Source of the DNA: Calothrix sp. CSU_2_0
GTDB taxonomy: Bacteria > Cyanobacteriota > Cyanobacteriia > Cyanobacteriales > Nostocaceae
Assembly (NCBI GenBank): GCA_012034595.1
Contig: JAAUPE010000087.1
Location: 1-32,029, forward strand
DNA length: 32,029 nt
Direction: 5' to 3'
Part shown: piece after piece, positions 1-7,665 of the stretch
Position numbering within the stretch: the first letter of the stretch is position 1
Layout of the letters: each line of letters begins with the position of its first letter
Made by a program: the position numbers and the translations under genes
Notes under the pieces: model-generated
The model's database searches: none
Seen by the model: the letters and a program-made list of their open reading frames with translations, nothing else
Told to the model about the DNA's origin: nothing

Positions 1-63
1 TATCTCAACGGATACAAGCCCCTGAATTGATTCATGGAGAAAGATAAAGATTCCTTGTTTCAA

Positions 64-95
64 GCCCCTAGATTTATCTCTGGGGTTTTCTTTTT
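64..95 (+). terminator. Rho-independent terminator-like hairpin
   Basis: CCCC at 65-68 pairs with GGGG at 82-85, with an AGA/TCT inner stem, and is followed by the T-rich run TTTTCTTTTT. It would end a plus-strand transcript entering from the left of the window; the gene it serves is outside. The stem has an internal mismatch, so strength is uncertain. Confidence 0.55.
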
Positions 96-114
96 ACCTT
101 TATCTTTTTACTTT

Positions 115-357
115 TTACTTGGCTGACCAATCTAAGTAGTCTTCTTTATCTCCATGAAATTCAGCAATAGAAAAATCTTCTTCTGTAGATTGCTTATTTC
201 CAGAAAACATCCCAAACTTCATCATTTGTTGATTTTGTAAGCTAATTTTTGTCTCTAAAAAAGTCACAATCACACGACTTTCCGATACATCTGATGGTAA
301 TTCGGCAAGTTCTACCTTGCCATCTTTATAAATTCCTTCAATCGATTGCAACATCAC
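115..357 (-). CDS. Small DUF104-like protein, possible antitoxin component
   Basis: An 80-residue soluble protein. The N-terminus reads IEGIYKDGKVELAELP, followed by a predicted beta strand (SRVIVTFLE). This short beta-hairpin start with a GKVEL core resembles the DUF104/AF2212-like family, whose members are often annotated as antitoxins; many cyanobacterial proteins of this size look the same. The C-terminal half (GMFSGNK, then an acidic stretch ending in DYLDWSAK) resembles short antitoxin tails. No toxin gene lies next to it: upstream there is only a broken reading frame at 399-491. Family assignment is from recognition of the N-terminal pattern and the antitoxin role is inference. Confidence 0.6.
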   Translation of the reverse strand: MMLQSIEGIYKDGKVELAELPSDVSESRVIVTFLETKISLQNQQMMKFGMFSGNKQSTEEDFSIAEFHGDKEDYLDWSAK

Positions 358-398
358 ATTTTACTAATGATTTATTTACGGCAATTATAAACTTAATT

Positions 399-491
399 TT
401 ACTCATTAACTCGTATATTTATCTGACTCAATTCTTCCCGTACAACTCGCCGTAAAATTTCCTTTAAGTAGGTAGACTCAAATAAACCTAA
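399..491 (-). pseudogene. Possible remnant of a small gene
   Basis: On the minus strand a 30-codon open stretch ends at a TAA at 399-401 and encodes a helical, charged peptide (TYLKEILRRVVREELSQ, then INIRVNE). It has protein-like composition but no start codon, and an in-frame stop (492-494) lies just upstream. It sits upstream of the small antitoxin-like gene. It may be the 3' end of a decayed partner gene. No family is recognised and chance is possible. Confidence 0.3.
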
Positions 492-525
492 CTATGTAAC
501 GAAATGTAAAATCTCTGAATTCCTT

Positions 526-586
526 GCGATTGCTACGTTTCACTCCGTTGCATACTCCGAAACGGAGAAGCAAGCTACGCAATGAC
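526..586. repeat. REP-like imperfect palindrome
   Basis: The sequence TTGCGATTGCTACG at the left is mirrored by CAAGCTACGCAATG at the right, and an inner stem is formed by ACTCCGTTGCATACTCCG and CGGAG. This matches the general form of bacterial ATTGCG-type intergenic palindromes that fold into long hairpins. It lies in the gene-free stretch 358-707, which otherwise holds only the remnant frame at 399-491 and the pyrD leader. A related GTAGCTTGCTTC core recurs near 27256. Confidence 0.6.
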
Positions 587-707
587 ATAGTTATAAATTT
601 TTCTTAGTTCATCAAATTGAATACGATGCTTCAAAAAATTCGATTCACCCTTATTCTCATCCCACTCGAGGTATTTTATTATATATTCTCCCCATGCCCA
701 ATAACTT

Positions 708-1895
708 ATGCCCGATATTTATCAAGTTGCGATTCGACCGTTTTTATTTAATCTCGTTAAAGCCGATCCAGAACAACTTCATTCTGTAACGATTCGCAGT
801 TTAAGTTGGTTGGGTGAGATTTGCCAACATCCGGCTACAAGTTGGGTAAATCAACGCTTACAGCAAACTTTATGTTTGACTGATAAACGTTTAGAGCAAA
901 ATTTATTTGGTTTACATTTCCCCAATCCCTTGGGTTTAGCTGCTGGTTTTGACAAAGATGGTGTTGCTGCTCCTGTTTGGGGAAGTTTAGGGTTTGGATT
1001 TGCGGAGTTAGGTACGGTGACTTTTCATGCTCAACCGGGAAATCCACAACCACGTTTATTCCGTTTGCCTCTGGATGCTGCTGCCCTCAATCGCATGGGT
1101 TTTAATAATTTGGGTGCGGCTGATATGGCACGTAGATTAAAACTTGTACGTAGCCAATTTAATTTGCCAATTCCCATCGGTGTCAATTTGGGTAAATCGA
1201 AAATTACACCCTTGGAAGCTGCTGCACAAGACTATGGCGATAGTTTCCGCTTGCTCAAGGATTGCGGTGATTATTTTGTGGTGAATGTGTCTTCACCAAA
1301 TACACCAGGATTGCGATCGCTTCAAGATGCTTCGATGCTTGCTTCTATCCTCGATGCAATCCGCCAAGAAAATTGTTTAAATTCTGACACACAAAAACCT
1401 ATTTTTGTCAAGATAGCGCCTGATTTAGAATGGGAAGCAATATCAGACATTATTGAATTGGCAAAAAGCTATCAATTAGCTGGAATTATTGCCACAAATA
1501 CAACGATTAGACGTGATGATTTACGGACACAAATAATTGAGAAAACCGGGAAAAAACCACAAGAAGAGGCAGGAGGAATAAGCGGAAAACCAGTACGCGA
1601 TCGCTCTACAGAAATTATCCGTTTTATTTACCAACAAACCCAAGGACAAATACCAATTATCGGCGTTGGTGGCATATTCACCGCAGCCGATGCTTGGGAA
1701 AAGATAATTGCAGGTGCTAGTTTGATCCAAGTTTACACTGGTTGGATTTACGAAGGTCCCTGGATGGTTCGTCGCATTCTTCAAGGGTTACTAACCAAAC
1801 TTGAAGAACAAGGGTTTAATTCAATTGGGGAAGCAGTTGGGAAAAGTGAGTTAGAAGGTAGAGACGACCCGTCGGGTCGTCTGTACAGGAGTTAA
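708..1895 (+). CDS. pyrD: Dihydroorotate dehydrogenase (quinone), class 2
   Basis: Oxidises dihydroorotate to orotate with FMN and passes electrons to quinone; fourth step of de novo pyrimidine synthesis, membrane-associated. Motifs in order: an N-terminal helical extension typical of class 2 (about residues 1-60), AGFDKDG at 79-85, GNPQPR near 111, NVSSPNTPG at 193-201 with the class 2 catalytic serine, then [20 protein letters not shown] and GVGGIF, which form the FMN phosphate site. Length 395 is slightly above the usual 340-380. The extra C-terminal residues ([11 protein letters not shown]) are encoded by a palindromic repeat at 1858-1890. The ATG at 708 begins directly with the conserved N-terminal helix and no better upstream start is seen. 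Stands alone; the next gene is convergent. Confidence 0.96.
   Translation: MPDIYQVAIRPFLFNLVKADPEQLHSVTIRSLSWLGEICQHPATSWVNQRLQQTLCLTDKRLEQNLFGLHFPNPLGLAAGFDKDGVAAPVWGSLGFGFAELGTVTFHAQPGNPQPRLFRLPLDAAALNRMGFNNLGAADMARRLKLVRSQFNLPIPIGVNLGKSKITPLEAAAQDYGDSFRLLKDCGDYFVVNVSSPNTPGLRSLQDASMLASILDAIRQENCLNSDTQKPIFVKIAPDLEWEAISDIIELAKSYQLAGIIATNTTIRRDDLRTQIIEKTGKKPQEEAGGISGKPVRDRSTEIIRFIYQQTQGQIPIIGVGGIFTAADAWEKIIAGASLIQVYTGWIYEGPWMVRRILQGLLTKLEEQGFNSIGEAVGKSELEGRDDPSGRLYRS
1858..1890. repeat. Palindromic GTAGAGACG-type repeat forming the 3' end of pyrD
   Basis: GACGACCC at 1863-1870 pairs with GGGTCGTC at 1874-1881, bordered by GTAGA on the left and TGTACAGGAG on the right. This is the form of a dispersed cyanobacterial repeat; relatives occur at 30069-30095, 23557-23580 and 13374-13398. 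Here it lies inside the reading frame and supplies the last codons of pyrD. Confidence 0.65.
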
Positions 1896-1898
1896 TAA

Positions 1899-1927
1899 TT
1901 CCCCATTTCCCATTCCCCATTCCCTAT
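1899..1927. repeat. Short heptad-type tandem repeat
   Basis: Tandem CCCCATT/CCCATTC units between the convergent ends of pyrD and the next gene. This is the short tandemly repeated repetitive (STRR) class known from heterocystous cyanobacteria. Confidence 0.6.
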
Positions 1928-2718
1928 TCATCAATTGGAAAAAATTCCCTAGTCTTGCGATCGTACCTCCAAGCGATATTATCAGGGTCACGACTACGAC
2001 TCCATTCAGGAAAATCAGCATCATCGCGACGCTTAAAAACTGTACTGGAGTAAACATTTAATCTTTTAGCAAGTTCTGATTGAATCAAAGAACCAAAAGC
2101 TAATTGTTTTGCCAGTGCTTTTTTTGCTTCTTCGTGAGTCGCTGCTTCTTTATGGGTTAATTGTGGAGGTAAATCAGCTTCGTCTATTTCAGTATCCGTA
2201 ACTAATTCGGGTTCTTTAACTAATTTAGTTTCTTTTTCTTCAAGCACCGCAGGAATAAATTCGGGAGATGCTAAAAGTTGTGCTGATGCTCTGGAAACGC
2301 GAGATGATACTAACTCTTTCACAGGTTCGCTACTATCGAGAATATCGCCAAGAATATTGGCAGTCATGAAATAGTAAACCTGTTTGCCATCTTCAGTGTG
2401 GAGGATGCTAGCGCCAAACTCTGACGCTTTTGTGTCCAAAAAGCGTTTTGCCACACTACCAGAAAAATTGCCCTTGATTGCCAAATCTATTGGGCTTAAA
2501 CTGCCCTGGTTTTGCTGAATTAGCTGATGGAAAATGGGGTTAACTCCTTGACACCACTGTTGCCATTGGTAGTTTCGCCAAAGGTTAATACCCGTTATCA
2601 GCACAATCAGTCCTAGCCAAATTCGCCAGGTGGAAACCAGGAAAACAATCAGAAAAGAGATAGGCAAAAGCAAAACGAGAAATCCTTTCCCGGTGCTTTC
2701 GATAGTTTTTTCGCTCAT
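1924..2718 (-). CDS. Membrane-anchored protein with C-terminal HTH-like segment, function unknown
   Basis: A 264-residue protein starting at the ATG at 2716-2718. The frame stays open upstream to 2919, but that part is AT-rich repeat DNA and lacks protein-like character, so the shorter start is preferred; no strong ribosome site is visible. Two adjacent hydrophobic segments (about residues 13-29 and 31-47) suggest a helical hairpin in the membrane. The middle (about 75-140) holds SPIDLAIKGNFSGSVAKRF. An acidic linker (160-185) follows. The C-terminus (208-253) reads IQSELAKRLNVYSSTVFKRR and then FPEWSRSRDPDNIAW, which looks like a helix-turn-helix that could bind DNA. It lies downstream of and on the same strand as the NACHT gene with a 392-base gap. 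No named family recognised; a membrane-tethered regulator is inference. Confidence 0.7.
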   Translation of the reverse strand: MSEKTIESTGKGFLVLLLPISFLIVFLVSTWRIWLGLIVLITGINLWRNYQWQQWCQGVNPIFHQLIQQNQGSLSPIDLAIKGNFSGSVAKRFLDTKASEFGASILHTEDGKQVYYFMTANILGDILDSSEPVKELVSSRVSRASAQLLASPEFIPAVLEEKETKLVKEPELVTDTEIDEADLPPQLTHKEAATHEEAKKALAKQLAFGSLIQSELAKRLNVYSSTVFKRRDDADFPEWSRSRDPDNIAWRYDRKTREFFPIDE

Positions 2719-2772
2719 GCCGATTATTGCCCAGTAATTGTTTCGGGGAATATTGGGAAATAATATCATCTT

Positions 2773-2921
2773 GGCAAAAACTAGGATATTTATTTGTATC
2801 CTGTGTAGATTTGCCAAAAGTTTTTCTAGATTTTTCCAGATGTTTTCTAGATATTTCCAGATAAAATATGGCAAAAATACACTTTTGCCAAAAGATAATC
2901 CCGGCAAAATTATAGGCAAAA
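2773..2921. repeat. Cluster of GGCAAAA/TTTTGCC motifs with a 21-nt tandem pair
   Basis: GGCAAAA occurs at 2773, 2870, 2903 and 2915, and its reverse form TTTGCC at 2810 and 2884. Inside the cluster a 21-base unit (TTTTCTAGAT then TTTCCAGAT) occurs twice, at 2822-2841 and 2843-2862. The cluster lies just upstream of the membrane/HTH gene. It could be a set of protein-binding sites or AT-rich repeat drift. The rest of 2719-3110 holds no gene. Confidence 0.5.
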
Positions 2922-3110
2922 AAGCAAAAAAAATCTCTACTGATATTTTTATTTACGAGAATCTAGTATATTTTTGTTTCAGTATGTTTGTGTCAGACTC
3001 CGATTTTGGGTTGGGGTTCGCTTGGGCAAATGGAACGTGAAATTTGATGTGATGGGGTTGTTTTTGGCAGTTGGACTGGCTTAAAGTAACACATATCTAC
3101 TTTTTAGCTC

Positions 3111-6100
3111 CTAACTTTGCCAAGCTCGATAAAATTCGGAATAGGTCATTTTTTCGGCACAATGCCAAATTAATGTGTAGCAATGGCGATGTTTTTCCAT
3201 TCTGGTGTCGTTCTCTTGGACATCATTTTCAAAGTTAATTTTTGGGGAAAAATAAGCTTTTAATAAGGCGATTAGTTCGGGTATTTGTTCGTCTAATAAA
3301 ACTTTTTTAAAGTTATCTGCGGCTCTTTTGCGAATAATTTCTGTGCTACCAAATTTGACTAAATCAACTAGGGTTCTAAATGCTAAAGGGTTTCCTATGT
3401 CTGTTTGTGCTAATCTGAAAGCTCTGCGTCGCTTAGTTTCTTCGTCTTGAGTTGTCATAATTCCTTGTTCTAATTTGGCAATAAATTCTTCTATTCCTAA
3501 ATATTCGGAGTGTTTTTTATCTGCATTGAGATTTGAATTTAGATTGATATTTTTTATTTGAATGCTTGATTTTTGGGGATTTTTTTTAGTTTGGTGAATG
3601 CTGGGATAGATTATTTTTGCTTTATCTGGTGCGATGATTGATAAACTTGCTGTGGCTTGAATTTTTAATGTTTCGTTTTTTGAAGAATTAATAATATTTT
3701 CCAGTGTAGAAATTGCGATCGCATTCCCAGGGTTGATTTTGCCCAAGCTAAAAGCGGCTTTACGACGTAATGAGTCTTTTTTTGTAGATTCAATAATTTT
3801 TATTAATGCCGCGATCGCAATTTGGTTTTCTGGTTCAACTTTGCCTAAACTGTCGGCAGCTTGAAAGCGTAAATGTTCTAGATGGATTGAATTTACTAAT
3901 TTTTCTAAAGTCGAAATTGCCAGCTTATTACCTGGATCGAAAACTTTTCCTAAACTGTATGCAGCGTTCCAGGTATCGAAATCATTTTCACAAGTTTGAA
4001 TAAAATCTTCAAGGGATGCGATCGCGCATTTGCGATCGGTTTTGAGCAAAGCAACTCTGGCACCTTCTTGAATTGGTGCGGGAAAACGCCACCACCGTTG
4101 TCGTGTAGGATGAAAGTAGCCGAATCGTAACTTAACTAGCTGTGCAACAATCTTGCTACTCAAAGCACAATCAGCAAATTCCCCAATCCCCGCAGCAGCT
4201 AAAAAATAAGCTTGATAGCTGTAATAACCCCCACAACCATCTTCAAACTCTGTTAAAGCTTGGATAAATTCATCTTTGCATTCGCGAATAATATCATCCT
4301 TACCCAACCAAAGTAAGATTACTTCACGCCATTGAGGTTCAAAAATGGGGGAATATGGGGAAGAGATGCTTTTTTGTCTGTCATTTTCCCTAAAAAACTG
4401 CCAGTCATGAATCGCTAAAGCTGCAAAGTATTCTTGAAATGTGGGATGGTAGAAAGCATATATTTTTTCACCTTGGTTTTCGGAAATTCCTACTTGGTTC
4501 AGCCAGCCGATTTGAAGTGCTAATTGAAACATGCCTTCATCGTGTGCGCCTAAAATTTGGCAAATAAACCGATGGCGAAGTCGGAATTTTGTTTCGGCTT
4601 GTGATAGTGCTTGTAATGCTAGTTTTCCTAATGCTTGATTTAATTGTTTTCTTTGTGCTGAAGTTGTGGGAAAACGGTCTTGTTTCCATTCGTAGATAGT
4701 TTCTACAAATTGCTCGTAAAGCATGGCTTTAGTACTAGGGAATTCACCTTGGCTTAATCCCCAAGTACGGCACATCAAGGCTAATCTTAATGGATTTTTG
4801 ACTGCATCTTTAATTCTAATTCGTCCAGGTTCTGCTAATTCGATTTGTAGTCTTTCGCCTAAAGTGGGATTATTCTGAAACCATCGCTGGATAAATCTTC
4901 CAACTAAATTAGATGTTTGCTGAGATGTTTGATTTGATGTTTGCTGATTACTAGAATTAAAAATTTGAGAATTAGAAGTTTGAGAATTACCATAAGTAAA
5001 ATTCAGGTTACGGTAGGTATTAAATACTTCGAGAGCATTTTTTCCCCCATCCCAAGCATTGAGACGACTAGTAAGGATAACATGGGCACTACCAACCCAA
5101 CCTGTGAGAAAACTGGCAATTTTAGTTAAAGCTTGACTTGATTCAATTGCCATTTCATCAACAGCATCAAGTAACAACCATACTTGTTTTTGATTAAAGC
5201 GATCGCAAAATGCTGCTTCTATTTCTACGGGAACGTGACGTTTGCGGATAGCAGTTCGCAACCAATCCTGAATTAAGTAATCTTCTAATGTTTTACCTTG
5301 TAAATCTGCTAATGAAACCCAAATTGGCAAATCCTCGGTATTTTCTAACAACCATCCGGCAATTTTTTGTAAGAGTGTTGTTTTCCCAGAACCAGGTTCC
5401 CCAACGATCGCAATTCTTTTGTCGGTTAGATTATTCTCAGATGACTTATGCTGTAACACTTGCTGCAAAAACATATCCAACGTAAAGGTTTGCGTTACCT
5501 CTGTATCCTCTGTTTCGTAAAATCGTGAACCCTGGGTTGGTAATATATCCTCATCTCGTTTATCTCGCTGTTTGCGTTCTACTAATCCCAAAGGTACATA
5601 AACAGCATCAAGATCGAAAGTCACTCCATCAACACTTGTTAAGGAGTTTGTTGTCAAACGTCGCTGATTTTGTAGCATCTCGCGACAAATTTCTTTCCAA
5701 GGATAGGATAAAAACGATTCGTCGGATTGTCTGTATGAAACTGGGGTATAAGGAGATGGGGAAGATATGCTACTTTTCCCCCGACGATTTTCCCATTCGC
5801 GATCGAAGCGCTGTAAATTATCTTCTATATTATGACGGGGATACCAAAGATTGAGGGTAAAGTGCCAATTTTCCGAACCACCACGGGTAGAACGATTATC
5901 TTCTAAAATTTCGAGAAAATCTGCGAATCTTCTTAAAGCTTCTTTGATTTGTTCGGCATTGAGCGGACTTTCACATACTTGTAAACTAGTTAAAGCCTGT
6001 AAAAACCTGACTTTTGTGCGTACTACTAGCCGAATTTCCGATTGCCAGCGAATTTGAATGTTTAATCTCAATGCGTCTAATGCTGTTTCATCGCAGTCTA

Positions 6101-6185
6101 AAGCGTCGTTTGCATAAGCTAACAATACTTCTAACAAGCGTTTTGCCCGTTTTTTTGTTTCTGCTCCGTAACTTACTCGTGCCAT
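3111..6185 (-). CDS. NACHT-domain STAND NTPase with HEAT repeats
   Basis: A 1024-residue soluble signalling NTPase. The N-terminal helical domain (about 1-135, beginning GAETKKRAKRLLEVLLAYAND) is of a type common in cyanobacterial NACHT proteins but I cannot name it. Walker A GEPGSGKTT is at 262-270, Walker B LLLDAVDE at 337-344, a sensor-like VILTSR at 369-374, and the winged-helix signature FYHPTFQEYFAA at 578-589. HEAT-like repeats run from about 705 to 860 (AAYSLGK, AADSLGK, AAFSLGK, with a degenerate fourth, TASLSII). A Ser/Gln/Thr/Asn-rich insert at 399-427 is encoded by short repeats. The C-terminus has the CYTLIWHCAEKMTYSEFYRAW block seen in related proteins. NACHT/NLR-like proteins in bacteria include antiphage sensors; that role here is inference. 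Alternatives are other stress or developmental signalling. No effector domain such as TIR, nuclease or protease is recognised. Confidence 0.88.
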   Translation of the reverse strand: MARVSYGAETKKRAKRLLEVLLAYANDALDCDETALDALRLNIQIRWQSEIRLVVRTKVRFLQALTSLQVCESPLNAEQIKEALRRFADFLEILEDNRSTRGGSENWHFTLNLWYPRHNIEDNLQRFDREWENRRGKSSISSPSPYTPVSYRQSDESFLSYPWKEICREMLQNQRRLTTNSLTSVDGVTFDLDAVYVPLGLVERKQRDKRDEDILPTQGSRFYETEDTEVTQTFTLDMFLQQVLQHKSSENNLTDKRIAIVGEPGSGKTTLLQKIAGWLLENTEDLPIWVSLADLQGKTLEDYLIQDWLRTAIRKRHVPVEIEAAFCDRFNQKQVWLLLDAVDEMAIESSQALTKIASFLTGWVGSAHVILTSRLNAWDGGKNALEVFNTYRNLNFTYGNSQTSNSQIFNSSNQQTSNQTSQQTSNLVGRFIQRWFQNNPTLGERLQIELAEPGRIRIKDAVKNPLRLALMCRTWGLSQGEFPSTKAMLYEQFVETIYEWKQDRFPTTSAQRKQLNQALGKLALQALSQAETKFRLRHRFICQILGAHDEGMFQLALQIGWLNQVGISENQGEKIYAFYHPTFQEYFAALAIHDWQFFRENDRQKSISSPYSPIFEPQWREVILLWLGKDDIIRECKDEFIQALTEFEDGCGGYYSYQAYFLAAAGIGEFADCALSSKIVAQLVKLRFGYFHPTRQRWWRFPAPIQEGARVALLKTDRKCAIASLEDFIQTCENDFDTWNAAYSLGKVFDPGNKLAISTLEKLVNSIHLEHLRFQAADSLGKVEPENQIAIAALIKIIESTKKDSLRRKAAFSLGKINPGNAIAISTLENIINSSKNETLKIQATASLSIIAPDKAKIIYPSIHQTKKNPQKSSIQIKNINLNSNLNADKKHSEYLGIEEFIAKLEQGIMTTQDEETKRRRAFRLAQTDIGNPLAFRTLVDLVKFGSTEIIRKRAADNFKKVLLDEQIPELIALLKAYFSPKINFENDVQENDTRMEKHRHCYTLIWHCAEKMTYSEFYRAWQS
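4905..4991. repeat. Short-repeat insert inside the NACHT gene
   Basis: On the coding strand units such as AATTCTCAAACTTCT and AATTCTCAAATTTTT, then CAAACATCTAAT-like units, repeat with a base-7 rhythm. The stretch stays in frame and gives a Q/T/S/N-only segment. It resembles intergenic STRR DNA elsewhere in the window. Confidence 0.5.
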
Positions 6186-6395
6186 GAATTGGTCACTAAT
6201 TTATTAATTGGGATATTTATTGGGATATTAGTTGGGGGATTCCCTTAATTTTACAACTTCCCCCAGCTTCGTAAAGCTTATATCATCAGCTTTTGCGCTT
6301 CTGTCTGTACTAGTTAGCTTCGGGGAAGGAACTGGAAATAAGATTGGTTGTAATAAATCCTAGTTTAGTCAAAATGACTGGAGGAGTTACTAACA
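6186..6395. promoter_or_regulatory. Divergent promoter region between the NACHT gene and a zinc-ribbon gene
   Basis: Contains a direct repeat of ATTGGGATATTTATTGGGATAT character (6208-6230), an inverted repeat with TGGGGGA at 6233-6239 and TCCCCCA at 6259-6265, and a smaller AGCTT/AAGCT palindrome near 6270. A strong ribosome site GGAGGAG lies at about 6380-6386, ahead of the ATG at 6396. Shared control of the two genes is possible but not shown. Confidence 0.4.
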
Positions 6396-6845
6396 ATGTC
6401 CATCAAAAAAAAAGCTAGAAAAACAGCGAATCCTCAAAGAAAAAAAACACAAAAGAAAAGACAGCAAATATTGGGAGATAAGATAATAGTAAATTTTGCG
6501 AAATTATCAGAAGCATCAAAACGTTCGTATGGAATTCCTAGTTATTACGAATCTTATACGTATAACTGTATTGCTTGTGGCAAGGATTTTCAGTTTTCTG
6601 CAAGTCTTCAACAGCAATGGTATGAAGAGAAGAAAAAATATTTTTGGATGCGACCAAATAAATGCGGTGTATGCTATGAGGAATCTTTGCAATTGAAGCG
6701 AGAAATAGCAACTTTCCCAAAGTTATTAAGAACATCATTAACGATAGATGAGCTAAAAGAAATGTTAGCAAAACTAGAAAAATTTAATTTGCTGAGTAAG
6801 AATAAATTTGACTCGTCTCTTTATAACAGAATCAAAAAATACTAA
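6396..6845 (+). CDS. Small basic protein with zinc-ribbon motif
   Basis: A 149-residue protein. The first 25 residues are extremely rich in Lys and Arg. A central module CIACGKDFQFSAS, then QQWYEEKK, and PNKCGVCYEE gives a CxxC-x(n)-CxxC zinc-binding pair (about residues 54-95), which resembles the probable zinc-ribbon family (zf-trcl type). The C-terminal part is helical and charged. A clear ribosome site (GGAGGAG) supports the ATG at 6396. Such proteins may bind nucleic acid; nothing more specific can be said. It is divergent from the NACHT gene and 156 bases upstream of another small gene on the same strand. Confidence 0.75.
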   Translation: MSIKKKARKTANPQRKKTQKKRQQILGDKIIVNFAKLSEASKRSYGIPSYYESYTYNCIACGKDFQFSASLQQQWYEEKKKYFWMRPNKCGVCYEESLQLKREIATFPKLLRTSLTIDELKEMLAKLEKFNLLSKNKFDSSLYNRIKKY

Positions 6846-7001
6846 AAAGCAAGACATTATCATCATGAACGAGCTTTATATCCAAACATCAGAATATTAA
6901 ATTACGGAAATCAATAGACGAAATAACGACTTGCCACAAAGTAATCCCAAATATATTAACACTACTAAATTACATTTAATAAATCAGAATGAGAGGTTAC
7001 G

Positions 7002-7376
7002 ATGCTGAAGCTGACATATACAGAAAATAACTTCAATATTGAGTATATCGAAACAAATTTGCAGGATTGGATCGAGAACAGAGTCACTTTTTCCTTACGA
7101 ACAGGTTTAAATGGTTATATCGAACATACGACTGCTTCGTTCTTACTTCCTTCAATTTTAGTTGATAAGACAAATTCAACAATATTGGTCGAACAAAATC
7201 AAAACATTATTAACATTGACTGCTGCGATCGCAATTTTATCGAAGTCACTCTCAAGGGTATTTGGCTATGTTCTAATGTGGAAAGTGACACAGGTATTTT
7301 TGTAACTCATCTGGACACTTGCGCTGAATTATATTTCCTGCAATTGCAGCAACATCAGAATTTTTCCTATGCCTAG
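7002..7376 (+). CDS. Conserved cyanobacterial protein of unknown function
   Basis: A 124-residue protein. The pattern LTYTENNFNIEYI, then a Trp-containing helix, RVTFSLRTG, the core EHTTASFLLPSILVD, and SDTGIFVTHLDTCAELYFLQLQQ, resembles a small cyanobacterial family that I recall only as hypothetical proteins. No signal peptide, membrane segment or catalytic motif is visible. A GAGAGG ribosome site precedes the ATG. It has a paired Cys (DCC) that is not obviously metal binding. Confidence 0.7.
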   Translation: MLKLTYTENNFNIEYIETNLQDWIENRVTFSLRTGLNGYIEHTTASFLLPSILVDKTNSTILVEQNQNIINIDCCDRNFIEVTLKGIWLCSNVESDTGIFVTHLDTCAELYFLQLQQHQNFSYA

Positions 7377-7484
7377 TTTTTTAAAACCCATGTCCTCGAA
7401 TTACCCAAGCATCCGATTGTATATTGGGGATATTCCTTCCTGACAATCAAAACCCGGTTTAGTTGGATTATTGTACCTTTGTAA

Positions 7485-7616
7485 CGAAATTGTGCGATCG
7501 CTCTTTTCTCCCGTCATGACATTAAGGGCAATCCCAAACCTCTCAATTTGCATATGGATGAGGCTAAGTTATATTTTTATGACTATTTAGACTATGGGCT
7601 TGATAAAGAGAGGTAA
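7485..7616 (+). pseudogene. Possible coding remnant in an intergenic stretch
   Basis: In the gene-free stretch 7377-7760 a frame is open from 7485 to a TAA at 7614 and encodes DIKGNPKPLNLH followed by MDEAKLYFYDYLDYGLDKER. The composition is protein-like, but no upstream start exists and the internal ATG at 7554 gives only 20 codons. Either a 3' remnant or a very small protein. No family recognised. Confidence 0.25.
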
Positions 7617-7625
7617 AGTTAAAAA

Positions 7626-7665
7626 GTAACATATGTTATCTCCTACAGCTTGGGGAAAATAAACT
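7626..7665 (+). promoter_or_regulatory. Possible NtcA-type promoter of the universal stress gene
   Basis: GTA at 7626 and TAT at 7637 are spaced by 8 bases inside the palindrome TAACATATGTTA, one base off the NtcA consensus GTA-N8-TAC. A TAAACT box (form TAN3T) follows 20 bases later at 7660-7665. This fits class II NtcA promoters known in cyanobacteria but may be chance. Confidence 0.3.

Noticed and set aside
15-95. CRISPR repeat pair
   Set aside because: Only two partial units, 46 bases apart and diverging after 9 bases; no array anywhere in the window.
2719-2919. 67-codon N-terminal extension of the membrane/HTH gene
   Set aside because: The extension is encoded by the AT-rich repeat cluster and has no domain-like pattern; the ATG at 2718 starts a normal protein.
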